Of a stretch of 64,000 nucleotides of DNA, positions 17,693 to 26,044 are shown piece by piece. Each line of letters begins with the position of its first letter. The first letter of the stretch is position 1. The stretch comes from CAVQBL01 sp963710715. GTDB taxonomy: Bacteria; Pseudomonadota; Gammaproteobacteria; DSM-16500. The translations under genes were made by a program, and so were the position numbers. Under the pieces are notes generated by a model. The model saw nothing but the letters and a program-made list of their open reading frames with translations. It searched no databases and was not told where the DNA came from. The DNA is taken from positions 186,001-250,000 of the forward strand of contig CAVQBL010000016.1 of assembly GCA_963710715.1 (NCBI GenBank). Reading direction: 5' to 3'.

Positions 17693-18379
17693 TTACGGTG
17701 CCCAAGTAAGGCTTCTTACATCTACATTTTGAACCTGTTCTGGTATCGGCTTATTCTTATTATTATAAATACATCTCGTGAAGGCATAGCGTTTTCCTGC
17801 CTCTTCTACTGATTTAATACTAAAAAACAACTTTTCAAAATCTTGAGATTTCAGCAGTTTCTCACCCGATTCTTCCAGCTGTTTTTTCTTACTCATCAAT
17901 TCTTCCGCTATTCTGACAGCTTCGGGTGCCGAATATGGATTCCTTACAAGACCAAAAATAATGGCACTAGTGGCTTCAAATGTTTTATTACTCATTTCAA
18001 TGAGCTGTGCCATGCTCCGCAACAAAAAGGGATTTTTTAGCAGCTGTCGCCCTTCTTCATGCATCAACAACAAGAATTCACCATACTTATCAGGTCCAAA
18101 TTTTGTTTTTAGTAGTGTTAGTTGTTCTTCAAGTAGAGGTAAAAATTCAGTGTTTCCGTTCGATGCGAATGCTCTTTCAATGACATCTTTCGAGTCTTCT
18201 TCTTTCCATGCGCAGCCATTGGGGTAGTACAGTTGAATAATAATACCTGGAAAAATTTGATTATTTTGAAGATAGCTGGCTCTAAAAAAGCGCATAGAAT
18301 CAGTCGTGCTTATTGGTAGAGGCTTAACTTGTCGAGCCGCTGTTGGAACTAGGGATTTAAGTAAATTTCTAAAAAACAT
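17693..18379 (-). CDS. hypothetical protein, effector-like composition
   Basis: A 228-residue protein I do not recognise. It has no signal peptide or clear membrane helix. The N-terminal part is mixed and from about residue 85 it is mostly helical, with a charged stretch E-E-L-M-S-K-K-K-Q-L-E-E-S-G-E near residue 165. The ATG is preceded by a good AGGAG seven bases away. It separates recF from a toxin-antitoxin pair and dnaN in an otherwise conserved replication gene cluster, so it is an insertion. A secreted effector is possible but unproved. Confidence 0.65.
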   Translation of the reverse strand: MFFRNLLKSLVPTAARQVKPLPISTTDSMRFFRASYLQNNQIFPGIIIQLYYPNGCAWKEEDSKDVIERAFASNGNTEFLPLLEEQLTLLKTKFGPDKYGEFLLLMHEEGRQLLKNPFLLRSMAQLIEMSNKTFEATSAIIFGLVRNPYSAPEAVRIAEELMSKKKQLEESGEKLLKSQDFEKLFFSIKSVEEAGKRYAFTRCIYNNKNKPIPEQVQNVDVRSLTWAP

Positions 18380-18409
18380 ATATCACTCCTCATTTTAGTA
18401 AAGATTAGG

Positions 18410-18609
18410 TCAAATTAAATTTTTCCTGCCGAAATCATTTAACTTTAAGCCTTGAATCACTTTGGATTCACCTTGCGAACAATGCACAACAGAATAAATT
18501 TCACCTTGTGCGGTTTCTCGTGTAATATTATAAACAATTATTTTATTATTGTAAAAATTTTGCCATCATAATAGACACCGATGAAACTTCCACAACTAAT
18601 CACTTTCAT
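18410..18609 (-). pseudogene. possible remnant of a small gene after the toxin
   Basis: Between the toxin stop and the 228-residue gene, an open stretch of 51 codons (18413-18565) ends at TGA (18410) without a usable start. Its translation (for example V-Y-N-I-T-R-E-T-A-Q-G-E-I-Y) looks protein-like. An ATG at 18607-18609 in another frame gives M-K-V-I-S-C-G-S-F-I-G-V-Y and then stops, and could be its 5' end after a frameshift. No family recognised. Confidence 0.3.
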
Positions 18610-18874
18610 AGATATCTTTCCTATGTTTAATTGCGACGATAACTACTTTATTTGTTGCAACTTCAATTCTATAAACGACTCGATAATCGCTAACGCACAA
18701 ACGGCGATGACCTTTTAGACTATAACGTAATGGTTTTCCATACCCGATGGGATCAAGAGTTAATCGTTGTTCTATAGCCTTTTTAATTAAAGAACGCGCT
18801 GAAGCAGGTAACGCAGGAATATCCTCCTGAACGACAGGCTCAAGATATTCAATTTGATATTTACTTCCAAGCAT
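18596..18874 (-). CDS. RelE/ParE-family toxin
   Basis: About 92 residues with the RelE/ParE fold pattern: Y-L-E-P-V-V-Q-E-D-I-P-A-L-P-A at the start, G-K-P-L-R-Y-S-L-K-G-H-R-R-L centrally, and Y-R-V-V-Y-R-I-E then V-V-I-V-A-I-K-H-R-K-D-I-Y at the end. This fits ribosome-dependent RNases or gyrase poisons of the superfamily. The frame extends 21 codons further, but the ATG at 18874 gives the standard length and a 14 bp overlap with the antitoxin. Regulation is likely through the palindrome in front of the antitoxin. Confidence 0.82.
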   Translation of the reverse strand: MLGSKYQIEYLEPVVQEDIPALPASARSLIKKAIEQRLTLDPIGYGKPLRYSLKGHRRLCVSDYRVVYRIEVATNKVVIVAIKHRKDIYESD

Positions 18875-19082
18875 CTTTGTGTTTAATTCTTTTTTTGCGA
18901 GAGGAGTCACGCTTTTCAGCGATAGCTGATAATGCAATATCTTCTCGCCGCTCTAGAGCTTCTAGAATAAGTTCTTTGGCCATCGCAGAAATAGATTGAT
19001 GATTCTGTTTGGCTAAATCTGCTAGTACTGCGGCCTTTTCTGGATCAAAAGTAATATTAAGTCTTGGATGAAGAGTTGCCAT
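18861..19082 (-). CDS. RHH-fold antitoxin of the RelE/ParE-type pair
   Basis: A 73-residue protein starting L-N-I-T-F-D-P-E-K-A-A-V-L-A-D-L-A and S-I-S-A-M-A-K-E-L-I-L-E-A, a ribbon-helix-helix pattern. A very basic C-terminus (R-K-K-R-I-K-H-K-D-A-W-K) is the probable toxin-binding part. GGAG lies eight bases before the ATG. It precedes its toxin, as usual. The 40 bp palindrome at 19101-19140 is its likely operator. Confidence 0.8.
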   Translation of the reverse strand: MATLHPRLNITFDPEKAAVLADLAKQNHQSISAMAKELILEALERREDIALSAIAEKRDSSRKKRIKHKDAWK

Positions 19083-19100
19083 ATGTAAAGTCTCCTCTTA

Positions 19101-19140
19101 GTGTTCACTTTATAATATTCATTATTTTAAAGTGTAACAC
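19101..19140. promoter_or_regulatory. operator palindrome of the toxin-antitoxin pair
   Basis: GTGTTCACTTTA (left) and TAAAGTGTAACAC (right) form an inverted repeat around an AT-rich centre containing TATAAT-like sequence on both strands. It lies about 20 bp upstream of the antitoxin ATG, so it covers the promoter. Binding by the RHH antitoxin is the normal autoregulatory scheme and is inferred here. Confidence 0.65.
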
Positions 19141-19174
19141 TTTTACATCACTTTAGCAAGGAAGTAACTTTTAC

Positions 19175-20281
19175 TCACAACCGCATCGGCATCACTAAGT
19201 AAAGGCTTCCACTCTTATCCGCTGGTTCAATCAAAACACCGCTACTTGGGCCAGAAAAAGACCAGTGAATAGTTTCCGTAGCAATGCTTGAAACCACATC
19301 CAGCAAATAGGCAATATTAAAGCCAATTTCCATGCTATTTCCTTGGTATCCAAATTGAATAGTTTCTTCAGCTTCTTCCTGTTCTGGATTATTTGCCACA
19401 ATACGTAACTGATCTTGCTCAAGATGCAAGCGCACGCCACGAAATTTTTCATTCGAAAGAATAGAAGCACGCGTTAAAGCTTGTTTGAGCACCTCACGGC
19501 TAGCAATTGCAGTAGATTCAATGCTACGTGGAATTAATTTATCGTAATCAGGATACTGCGCATTAATTAACTTAGACGTAAACGTAAAATCAGGTGACTC
19601 AACACGAAAATGATTCTCTCCAATACAAATATTAATAGCTTCGTCGCTATTTGCATCTAAAAGACGCATCAACTCTAATACGCTTTTACGAGGTAAAATA
19701 ATTCTAGCTTGAGCACTACCCACACTTTCATCGTTAATTGAACTGCAGGCCAAGCGATGCCCATCCGTTGCCACACATTTTATAATTCCTTGACCTATAT
19801 CAAATAATGTTCCATTTAAATAATGTCTAACATCTTGTTGCCCCATGGCAAAATACGTTTTCAGCATCAATCTTCTGAACTTACTCTGACTCATCATAAA
19901 TTGCGTAGTAAAAGATCCATTTTCTATGCTAGGAAAATCGCGCGCTGGCAGAGTGGTTAGCATAAAGCGGCTGCTACCCGAACGTAAAATAAGATGATCG
20001 CCATCCAAAGCAAGCTGTAATACTGCTTCTTCAGGCAATGCTCGGCAGATATCAAGCAGTTTTCTCGCGGATACCGTCACAGCACCTTCTTTAGATGCTT
20101 CTTCAAGCTGCACAGATCCTATCAATTCAATCTCAAGATCTGTTGCCGTCAATGATAAACTCTGATCTTTCACCACGATTAATACATTCGACAAAATCGG
20201 TAGAGTTTGCCGTCTTTCAACGACACCGCTGATAATTTGCAAAGGTTTAAGTAAGGTTGCTCGCTGGATAGTTAATTTCAT
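19175..20281 (-). CDS. dnaN: DNA polymerase III sliding clamp (beta)
   Basis: A 368-residue clamp with three repeated domains. The start M-K-L-T-I-Q-R-A-T-L-L-K-P-L and the end Y-L-V-M-P-M-R-L are typical. Other family landmarks are V-V-E-R-R-Q-T-L-P-I-L-S-N-V and C-V-A-T-D-G-H-R-L-A. It holds Pol III and many clamp-binding proteins on DNA. It lies 150 bp downstream of dnaA; the spacer contains an imperfect hairpin and sequences resembling weak DnaA boxes (CTATTCACA). Confidence 0.97.
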   Translation of the reverse strand: MKLTIQRATLLKPLQIISGVVERRQTLPILSNVLIVVKDQSLSLTATDLEIELIGSVQLEEASKEGAVTVSARKLLDICRALPEEAVLQLALDGDHLILRSGSSRFMLTTLPARDFPSIENGSFTTQFMMSQSKFRRLMLKTYFAMGQQDVRHYLNGTLFDIGQGIIKCVATDGHRLACSSINDESVGSAQARIILPRKSVLELMRLLDANSDEAINICIGENHFRVESPDFTFTSKLINAQYPDYDKLIPRSIESTAIASREVLKQALTRASILSNEKFRGVRLHLEQDQLRIVANNPEQEEAEETIQFGYQGNSMEIGFNIAYLLDVVSSIATETIHWSFSGPSSGVLIEPADKSGSLYLVMPMRL

Positions 20282-20391
20282 AATATTTAGTCTCTTAAGT
20301 CCGTGATACTATTTTAAATGAATAAATATTACGACATTAAGAGTTGATTTGGCAAAGAATGTTTTCATAACTATTCACACTTATCACAACT

Positions 20392-20437
20392 CAACTGGAC
20401 TCTGGCCATTTTAAAAATGGTCAAGCCCAGTTTAAGT
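20392..20437. repeat. imperfect hairpin of the TGGACT-GGCCATTTTT family
   Basis: CAACTGGACTCTGGCCATTTT on the left pairs imperfectly with AAAATGGTCAAGCCCAGTTT on the right. It overlaps the dnaA stop and lies before dnaN. The same TGGACTTYGGCCRTTTTTA core makes up both outer ends of the repeat at 31767-31910, so this is probably a solo or reduced member of that family. No clear T-run follows it. Confidence 0.55.
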
Positions 20438-21811
20438 TGTCAAAATTCTTAATAAATTTGTGTAATCTTCTTCAACATCTTGATTCGCTTGCTTCAACTC
20501 ATTAATTTTTCGGCAAGCATGTAATACTGTTGTATGATCTCTTCCGCCAAATGCATCGCCAATTTCAGGCAAGCTGTGATTAGTTAACTCTTTCGCTAAT
20601 GCCATGGCCATTTGCCTTGGACGTGCAACAGAACGGCTACGTCGTTTTGAAAGTAAGTCAGCCACTTTTACTTTATAGTATTCTGCTACGGTTTTTTGAA
20701 TGTTTTCAATTGTAATTAATTTATCTTGTAATGCGAGTAAATCTCGCAATGCATCTTTCACGAAATCAACAGTAACTGGTTTTCCAGTGAAATGCGCATT
20801 GGCAATAATGCGTTTTAATGCGCCTTCTAATTCACGTACATTTGAACGAATACGCTTAGCCACAAAAAATGCGACTTCATAAGGCATAATAATATTAGAT
20901 TGTTCTGCTTTACTCATTAAAATCGCGACTCGCGTTTCTAATTCAGGCGGCTCAACAGAAACTGTTAACCCCCAACCAAAACGTGATTTTAATCGTTCTT
21001 CTACACCATTAATTTCTTTAGGATAGCGATCGCACGTCAAAATAACTTGCTGTTGACTTTCTAAGAGTGCATTAAACGTATGAAAAAATTCTTCTTGCGA
21101 ACGATCTTTGCCCGCAAAAAATTGGATATCGTCAATCAATAATGCATCCACCGTGCGGTAATAACGTTTAAAATCATTCATTGAATTGGTTTGTAACGCT
21201 CTCACCATGTCTGCAACAAAACGTTCAGAATGCAAATAAAGCACTTTTGCTTGCGGATTATTACGAATAATGTGATTGCCGATCGCATGTAAAAGATGTG
21301 TTTTCCCTAAGCCGACACCACCATATAAATAGAGTGGGTTATAAGCAACTGCAGGATTTTCAGCCACCTGTAAAGAGGCCGCTTTCGCAAGCTGGTTTGA
21401 TTTACCTTCAACAAAATTATCAAAGGTAAAATTTGGATTGAGATTGCTTTGATAATGCAGAAATTCTGCTGATTGTGCAGCAGTTTTACCTTTTCTTTGC
21501 ATTGTTGAAGTTTGAATAGAAGATTGAGCAGTCGCCCCCCTTTTTTCAACTACATCCGTTACTACACGTTTACTACCAATTTCTAACACAACCGTAGTGG
21601 AGTCAGGCTGACTAAATTGTTTAATCAATTCAGTAATGCGATCTAAGAATCGCTCAGCAACCCAATTCAACACAAAACGATTGGGCGCAAACAGAACTAA
21701 GGTATCACCTGTTAGTTCTGCTTGTAATGGTCTAATCCAGGTATTGAACTGCTGAGATGAAAATTCATCTTGCAAAGAATGTAGACATTTTTCCCAAAGC
21801 GATGCACTCAC
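20432..21811 (-). CDS. dnaA: chromosomal replication initiator DnaA
   Basis: A 459-residue initiator. Domain I is at the N-terminus (S-L-W-E-K-C-L-H-S-L-Q-D-E). The AAA+ core has G-G-V-G-L-G-K-T-H-L-L-H-A and L-L-I-D-D-I-Q-F-F-A-G-K. The DnaA-box binding helix-turn-helix is R-S-V-A-R-P-R-Q-M-A-M-A-L ... G-G-R-D-H-T-T-V-L-H-A. The leftward order dnaA-dnaN-recF-gyrB is canonical apart from the insertion before recF. Unusually, rpmH is not next to dnaA but about 24 kb away, and I saw no clear DnaA-box cluster in the short upstream gap. Confidence 0.98.
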   Translation of the reverse strand: MSASLWEKCLHSLQDEFSSQQFNTWIRPLQAELTGDTLVLFAPNRFVLNWVAERFLDRITELIKQFSQPDSTTVVLEIGSKRVVTDVVEKRGATAQSSIQTSTMQRKGKTAAQSAEFLHYQSNLNPNFTFDNFVEGKSNQLAKAASLQVAENPAVAYNPLYLYGGVGLGKTHLLHAIGNHIIRNNPQAKVLYLHSERFVADMVRALQTNSMNDFKRYYRTVDALLIDDIQFFAGKDRSQEEFFHTFNALLESQQQVILTCDRYPKEINGVEERLKSRFGWGLTVSVEPPELETRVAILMSKAEQSNIIMPYEVAFFVAKRIRSNVRELEGALKRIIANAHFTGKPVTVDFVKDALRDLLALQDKLITIENIQKTVAEYYKVKVADLLSKRRSRSVARPRQMAMALAKELTNHSLPEIGDAFGGRDHTTVLHACRKINELKQANQDVEEDYTNLLRILTT

Positions 21812-21896
21812 AACATATTTCTCCTGAGATACTTCATACCCTCTATTTTATGCAACGACCTTTGAGGGGACGCAAGCATCTGCCAAACTCATCCGC

Positions 21897-22265
21897 TTAC
21901 TCCGCAACAGCAGATTTAAATACAAAACCCAAATATAAAGCAATCACTGCTATTACCAAGCACAATATGTTATCTGCCATATTCATATGCATGACATACA
22001 AATCGCCTGCACGCCAAAAACCTGCAATGGTGACAATAGCAAAGATAATACCAAATATTTGGAAATAGAGTCTGGCATATCTGGCACTGGCTGCAGCAAG
22101 TAAAGCAATCACACCGCTGATGATGTGCACATAATTATGCATATTATCAACTTCGAAATATCCGAATAACAATCCATTTGGCGTATAGTTAGGCATAAAT
22201 CCTAAAATACCTATTGCCAAAAACCCGATACCAAAGAGCACTGCAATCACTCTAAGCGCTGACAT
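21897..22265 (-). CDS. DUF4383-like small membrane protein
   Basis: A 122-residue protein with four hydrophobic helices and the pattern H-N-Y-V-H-I-I-S-G-V-I-A-L in the second, typical of DUF4383/DUF2871-like proteins. I start at the ATG at 22265 because AGGAG stands a few bases upstream; the frame continues 11 codons further without such a signal. It lies between dnaA and polA, facing away from polA. Function unknown. Confidence 0.7.
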   Translation of the reverse strand: MSALRVIAVLFGIGFLAIGILGFMPNYTPNGLLFGYFEVDNMHNYVHIISGVIALLAAASARYARLYFQIFGIIFAIVTIAGFWRAGDLYVMHMNMADNILCLVIAVIALYLGFVFKSAVAE

Positions 22266-22315
22266 GACATTCTCCTTATCAATAATAGATGGTTTCATTC
22301 TATCTTACTTTAGCT

Positions 22316-22328
22316 TGTCATTGCGAGC
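22316..22328. repeat. solo terminus of the GTCATTGCGA repeat
   Basis: TGTCATTGCGAGC matches the outer end of the dispersed repeat family but no partner end follows before polA. It is probably a relic or a deletion derivative, lying in the divergent spacer between the DUF4383-like gene and polA. Confidence 0.4.
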
Positions 22329-22366
22329 TATGTTAGGATAACGAATCAAATGGATCTACCAGTACT

Positions 22367-25069
22367 ATGACAAACAACGCAACCAAACCACTTATCCTGA
22401 TAGATGGATCTTCCTATTTATATCGCGCATTTCATGCCATGCCATCGTTGACCAATTCTAAAAAAATTCCAACGGGCGCCATCTATGGCATCGTAAACAT
22501 GTTGCGCAAATTGCTGACTGAATATGATCCAGAATATGTTGCGGTCGTATTTGATGCCAAAGGAAAAACATTTCGCGATGAGCTGTACGACAAATACAAA
22601 GCCAATCGTTCAGCCATGCCACCTGAACTGATACAGCAAATCGAACCTATTCACAATATTATAAGAGCAATGGGCTTTCCATTGATAATGGTGGAAGGAG
22701 TCGAGGCCGATGACGTTATTGGTACACTCGCAAAACAAACTGCACAACAAGGAATGAATACCTTAATTTCAACCGGAGACAAAGATTTAGCACAATTAGT
22801 CGATAATCACATCACTCTAGTCAATACCATGACTGATACGATTTTAAATACGGAAACCGTGACAGAAAAATTTGGCATTCCACCACATTTGATGATTGAT
22901 TATTTAACGCTGGTAGGCGATTCCGTTGATAATATTCCAGGCGTCCCACAAGTAGGACCCAAAACCGCGGTGAAATGGTTACAAGAATACGGTTCGCTAG
23001 AAAATGTGATAGCGCAAGCTAATACTATCAAAGGCAAAGTCGGTGAAAACTTACGTGCATTCTTACCACAACTACCACTCACTCGAACCTTAGCCACGAT
23101 CAAACTCGATGTGAGTCTCAACATAAAAATGGCTGACTTGCAGCGCAAAACGCCGGACACAGAAATTCTTACAAAATTTTATCAAGAATTAGAATTTAAA
23201 ACCTGGTTAGCAGAAATTTTAGAAAAAAACCCTACGCAAAATAATCATAAAAAATATGCGAGTTATGAAACAATTTTTACAGAAAAAGAATTGGACCTCT
23301 GGTTGAATAAACTTTCTGAAGCATCTTATTTTGCTTTTGATACAGAAACAACCGATTTAGATTACATGAAAGCAGAAATTGTTGGTGTTTCATTTGCAGC
23401 AGAATCAGAAAAAGCTGCTTACATTCCTTTCTCGCATGATTATGAAAATGCGCCACAACAATTAAATCGCGAAGTCGTGCTTAATAAATTAAAGCCTTTG
23501 CTTGAAAATCCTGAGCTTAAAAAAATTGGTCATCATATTAAATATGATCTTGAAGTACTTGCCAATCATGGTATTAATTTAAAAGGCATTGCGCATGACA
23601 CGATGCTGGAATCTTATATTTTAGATAGCTCCAGCAATAATCATGATATGGACTCTCTCGCCTTAAAATATTTACATTGGCGCACCATTCGTTATGAAGA
23701 TGTTGCGGGTAAAGGTGCAAAACAAATTCCTTTTAATCAAGTTTCCGTTGAATCTGCAGCAACGTATGCAGCAGAAGATGCGGATGTCACATTACAACTA
23801 CATCAAATGTTATGGCCTAAAGTCAGTGAATTGACCCATTTGAAAAAAATATTTACTGATATTGAAATTCCACTCATCCCAGTGCTTGCGCGTATGGAAA
23901 GAACTGGCGTATTAATTGATGCTAAAAAACTTGAAGCCCAAAGTATAGAATTGGAAAAACGTTTAGCTGAACTTGAAAAAGAAATATTTGCTTTCGCTGG
24001 GGAGGAATTTAATTTAAATTCACCCAAACAGTTGCAAGAAATTTTATTCACAAAATTAAAGCTACCTATTCTACAAAAAACACCCACCGGACAACCCTCG
24101 ACTGCTGAAGCTGTGCTACAAGAATTAGCATTGGATTTTCCACTGCCTAAATTTATTATTGAGTATCGCTCGCTCAGTAAACTCATTACAACTTACACGA
24201 AACGCTTGCCCGAACAAATTAATCCAAAAACCCAACGTGTGCATACTTCTTATCATCAAACAGGCGCCGCAACGGGACGTTTATCTTCTTCTGATCCTAA
24301 TTTGCAAAATATACCGGTACGCACTGCAGAAGGTCGGCGCATTCGCCAAGCATTTATTGCACCAGAAGGGTATAAAATAATTAGCGCCGATTATTCGCAA
24401 ATCGAATTGCGCATCATGGCACATATTTCAAATGATATTAATTTATTAAAAGCATTCAGCGAAAATCTAGACGTTCATACTGCAACTGCTGCAGAAATAC
24501 TTAGCTTGCCGCTTGATAAAGTGACGTATGAAGAACGTCGTAATGCAAAAGCGATTAATTTCGGCTTAATTTATGGTATGTCTGCATTTGGTTTAGCAAA
24601 ACAATTAGGTTTAAGTCGTGAAGCTGCACAAAAATATATTGATCTTTATTTTGCGCGCTATCCTTTGATTAAAACTTATATGGAAAATACACGCACCCAA
24701 GCACATGCGCAAGGTTTTGTCGAAACACTGTGGGGCAGACGCCTCTATTTACCGGATATTAATTCCAGTCAAATCCCACGTCAAAAAGCCGCGGAACGCG
24801 CAGCGATTAATGGACCTCTGCAAGGTAGCGCCGCGGATATTATTAAACGCGCAATGATTGCAATTGATTCTTGGCTACAACAATCTAATCTGGATGCAAA
24901 AATGATTATGCAAGTGCACGATGAACTCGTTTTTGAAGTGAAAGAAAAAGATGTTGCTGCTGTTATTGAAGGCATCCGCACTCATATGATGAATGCTGGA
25001 CAAATCAAAGTTCCTCTCGTAGTCGATATTGGTGTGGGAAATAATTGGGACGAAGCAAGCGGGGGGTGA
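22367..25069 (+). CDS. polA: DNA polymerase I
   Basis: A full-length 900-residue Pol I. The 5'-3' nuclease domain is at the N-terminus (L-I-D-G-S-S-Y-L-Y-R-A-F-H-A, G-V-E-A-D-D-V-I-G-T). The 3'-5' exonuclease has F-D-T-E-T-T-D-L-D and the later Y-A-A-E-D-A-D-V-T. The polymerase has S-A-D-Y-S-Q-I-E-L-R-I-M-A, K-A-I-N-F-G-L-I-Y-G-M and M-Q-V-H-D-E-L-V-F-E. The exonuclease acidic residues appear intact, so proofreading is expected. It acts in Okazaki fragment maturation and repair. The gene starts the rightward block. Confidence 0.97.
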   Translation: MTNNATKPLILIDGSSYLYRAFHAMPSLTNSKKIPTGAIYGIVNMLRKLLTEYDPEYVAVVFDAKGKTFRDELYDKYKANRSAMPPELIQQIEPIHNIIRAMGFPLIMVEGVEADDVIGTLAKQTAQQGMNTLISTGDKDLAQLVDNHITLVNTMTDTILNTETVTEKFGIPPHLMIDYLTLVGDSVDNIPGVPQVGPKTAVKWLQEYGSLENVIAQANTIKGKVGENLRAFLPQLPLTRTLATIKLDVSLNIKMADLQRKTPDTEILTKFYQELEFKTWLAEILEKNPTQNNHKKYASYETIFTEKELDLWLNKLSEASYFAFDTETTDLDYMKAEIVGVSFAAESEKAAYIPFSHDYENAPQQLNREVVLNKLKPLLENPELKKIGHHIKYDLEVLANHGINLKGIAHDTMLESYILDSSSNNHDMDSLALKYLHWRTIRYEDVAGKGAKQIPFNQVSVESAATYAAEDADVTLQLHQMLWPKVSELTHLKKIFTDIEIPLIPVLARMERTGVLIDAKKLEAQSIELEKRLAELEKEIFAFAGEEFNLNSPKQLQEILFTKLKLPILQKTPTGQPSTAEAVLQELALDFPLPKFIIEYRSLSKLITTYTKRLPEQINPKTQRVHTSYHQTGAATGRLSSSDPNLQNIPVRTAEGRRIRQAFIAPEGYKIISADYSQIELRIMAHISNDINLLKAFSENLDVHTATAAEILSLPLDKVTYEERRNAKAINFGLIYGMSAFGLAKQLGLSREAAQKYIDLYFARYPLIKTYMENTRTQAHAQGFVETLWGRRLYLPDINSSQIPRQKAAERAAINGPLQGSAADIIKRAMIAIDSWLQQSNLDAKMIMQVHDELVFEVKEKDVAAVIEGIRTHMMNAGQIKVPLVVDIGVGNNWDEASGG

Positions 25070-25120
25070 AATGGTCGGCGTTAAGTTAGGTTGTAAAAAG
25101 CAAAAAATCTAGAACATCTA

Positions 25121-25149
25121 TTGAAGTAACAACAAAATGTAACTACAAT
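25121..25149 (+). promoter_or_regulatory. sigma70-type promoter of brnTA
   Basis: TTGAAG (25121-25126) and TACAAT (25144-25149) are separated by exactly 17 bp. A start of transcription 6-7 bases after the -10 box falls on the brnT ATG at 25156, so the transcript would be leaderless or nearly so. No Shine-Dalgarno is visible before this ATG. Confidence 0.55.
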
Positions 25150-25155
25150 TAATAT

Positions 25156-25437
25156 ATGAACTTCGAATGGAATCAAAAGAAAAATCAAATTAACTACGAA
25201 AAGCATGGATTAAGCTTTGAAGATGCTGAGCTTATTTTTGCAAGCAAGACTGTCTCTTTCAAAGATGACAGAGAAGATTATGGGGAGGAACGTTTTATAA
25301 CATTGGGTAAATTAAAAAATCGGGTGATTGTTGTTGTGCATACTCAACGCGACCTTGTAACGCGTATTATTTCAATGAGGAAAGCTAATGAACGCGAAAA
25401 GAAAATCTATTTCAAGCGACTTAAAGAGATTAGATAA
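25156..25437 (+). CDS. brnT: BrnT family toxin
   Basis: A 93-residue BrnT. The N-terminal F-E-W-N-Q-K-K-N-Q-I-N-Y-E-K-H-G-L-S-F is the family signature, and R-I-I-S-M-R-K-A-N-E-R-E at the C-terminus carries the usual basic/acidic residues. BrnT is a RelE-like RNase that arrests translation. The toxin precedes and overlaps the antitoxin brnA by 50 bp, the characteristic order for this system. It lies 86 bp downstream of polA. Confidence 0.9.
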   Translation: MNFEWNQKKNQINYEKHGLSFEDAELIFASKTVSFKDDREDYGEERFITLGKLKNRVIVVVHTQRDLVTRIISMRKANEREKKIYFKRLKEIR

Positions 25438-25708
25438 AATGACTGATGCGGGTATTGATTATTCTGATATACCACCACTGGATGAATCTTTTTTTAAAAA
25501 AGAAATTGTAACGCTGCCACAAAACAAAGATAGCATCACCTTAAGAATAGATCACGATGTTCTTGCGTTTTTTAAGCATCAGGGAAAAGGTTATCAAACA
25601 CTCATAAATGCCGTACTAAAAACCTATGCCCATGCCAAACAAAAACGCTTTAAGGTAGCTACAAAAGAAGTCAAATACAAAGTAAAAAAGAAAAAAGCCA
25701 CTGGTTAA
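25388..25708 (+). CDS. brnA: BrnA family antitoxin
   Basis: A 106-residue antitoxin. The BrnA-type linker is D-A-G-I-D-Y-S-D-I-P-P-L-D-E-S-F-F. The DNA-binding part follows: S-I-T-L-R-I-D-H-D-V-L-A-F-F-K and G-K-G-Y-Q-T-L-I-N-A-V-L-K. It neutralises BrnT and represses the operon. The C-terminus is an unusually long lysine-rich tail (K-R-F-K-V-A-T-K-E-V-K-Y-K-V-K-K-K-K) that looks like an extension beyond the DNA-binding fold. Confidence 0.88.
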   Translation: MNAKRKSISSDLKRLDKMTDAGIDYSDIPPLDESFFKKEIVTLPQNKDSITLRIDHDVLAFFKHQGKGYQTLINAVLKTYAHAKQKRFKVATKEVKYKVKKKKATG

Positions 25709-25715
25709 AAAGCAG

Positions 25716-25892
25716 TCATTGCCTATAGCTTGGGCTTGGCCACGAACTTGGCAGTATCATCGGCTCATTGTTCGCTGAATTGTCCAGCCGTTGCATCATT
25801 TCTGCAATACGCTGACGCTTATAATCCACATAAGTTTCCCAACGGTAAATGTCGACCTCAGCTGGGCTGACCCATCGTATATTCCTCGTGAT
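25716..25892 (-). pseudogene. fragment of a small minus-strand gene
   Basis: The 336 bp gap after brnA contains a minus-strand open stretch ending at TGA (25716-25718). It encodes R-W-V-S-P-A-E-V-D-I-Y-R-W-E-T-Y-V-D-Y-K and then R-I-A-E-M-M-Q-R-L-D-N. There is an AGGA and an ATG (25873-25875) with good spacing, but that ATG is one frame off and stops after five codons, so a single-base deletion at the start is likely. No family recognised. The rest of the gap to 26044 shows nothing I can assign. Confidence 0.45.
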
Positions 25893-26044
25893 TTAATGAT
25901 TTATATAGTGCGACATTTTATACCATATGCCTTAAATTTGCACTGTTCACTCGGCTTTGTCCACAACAACTCTGATTTCCACCCTTGATTACGCCCTAAA
26001 ATCGATTTATTCTAAGAAGCTTATTACTCAAGGATGTTGATTGC

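Noticed and set aside
20360..20400. dnaA-dnaN spacer as oriC
   Set aside because: It holds only weak DnaA-like sequences (CTATTCACA and CTTATCACA) and no AT-rich unwinding run; the rpmH gap is better.
21757..22068. Forward open frame across the dnaA start and DUF4383-like gene
   Set aside because: It overlaps two real minus-strand genes antisense and has no recognisable domain.
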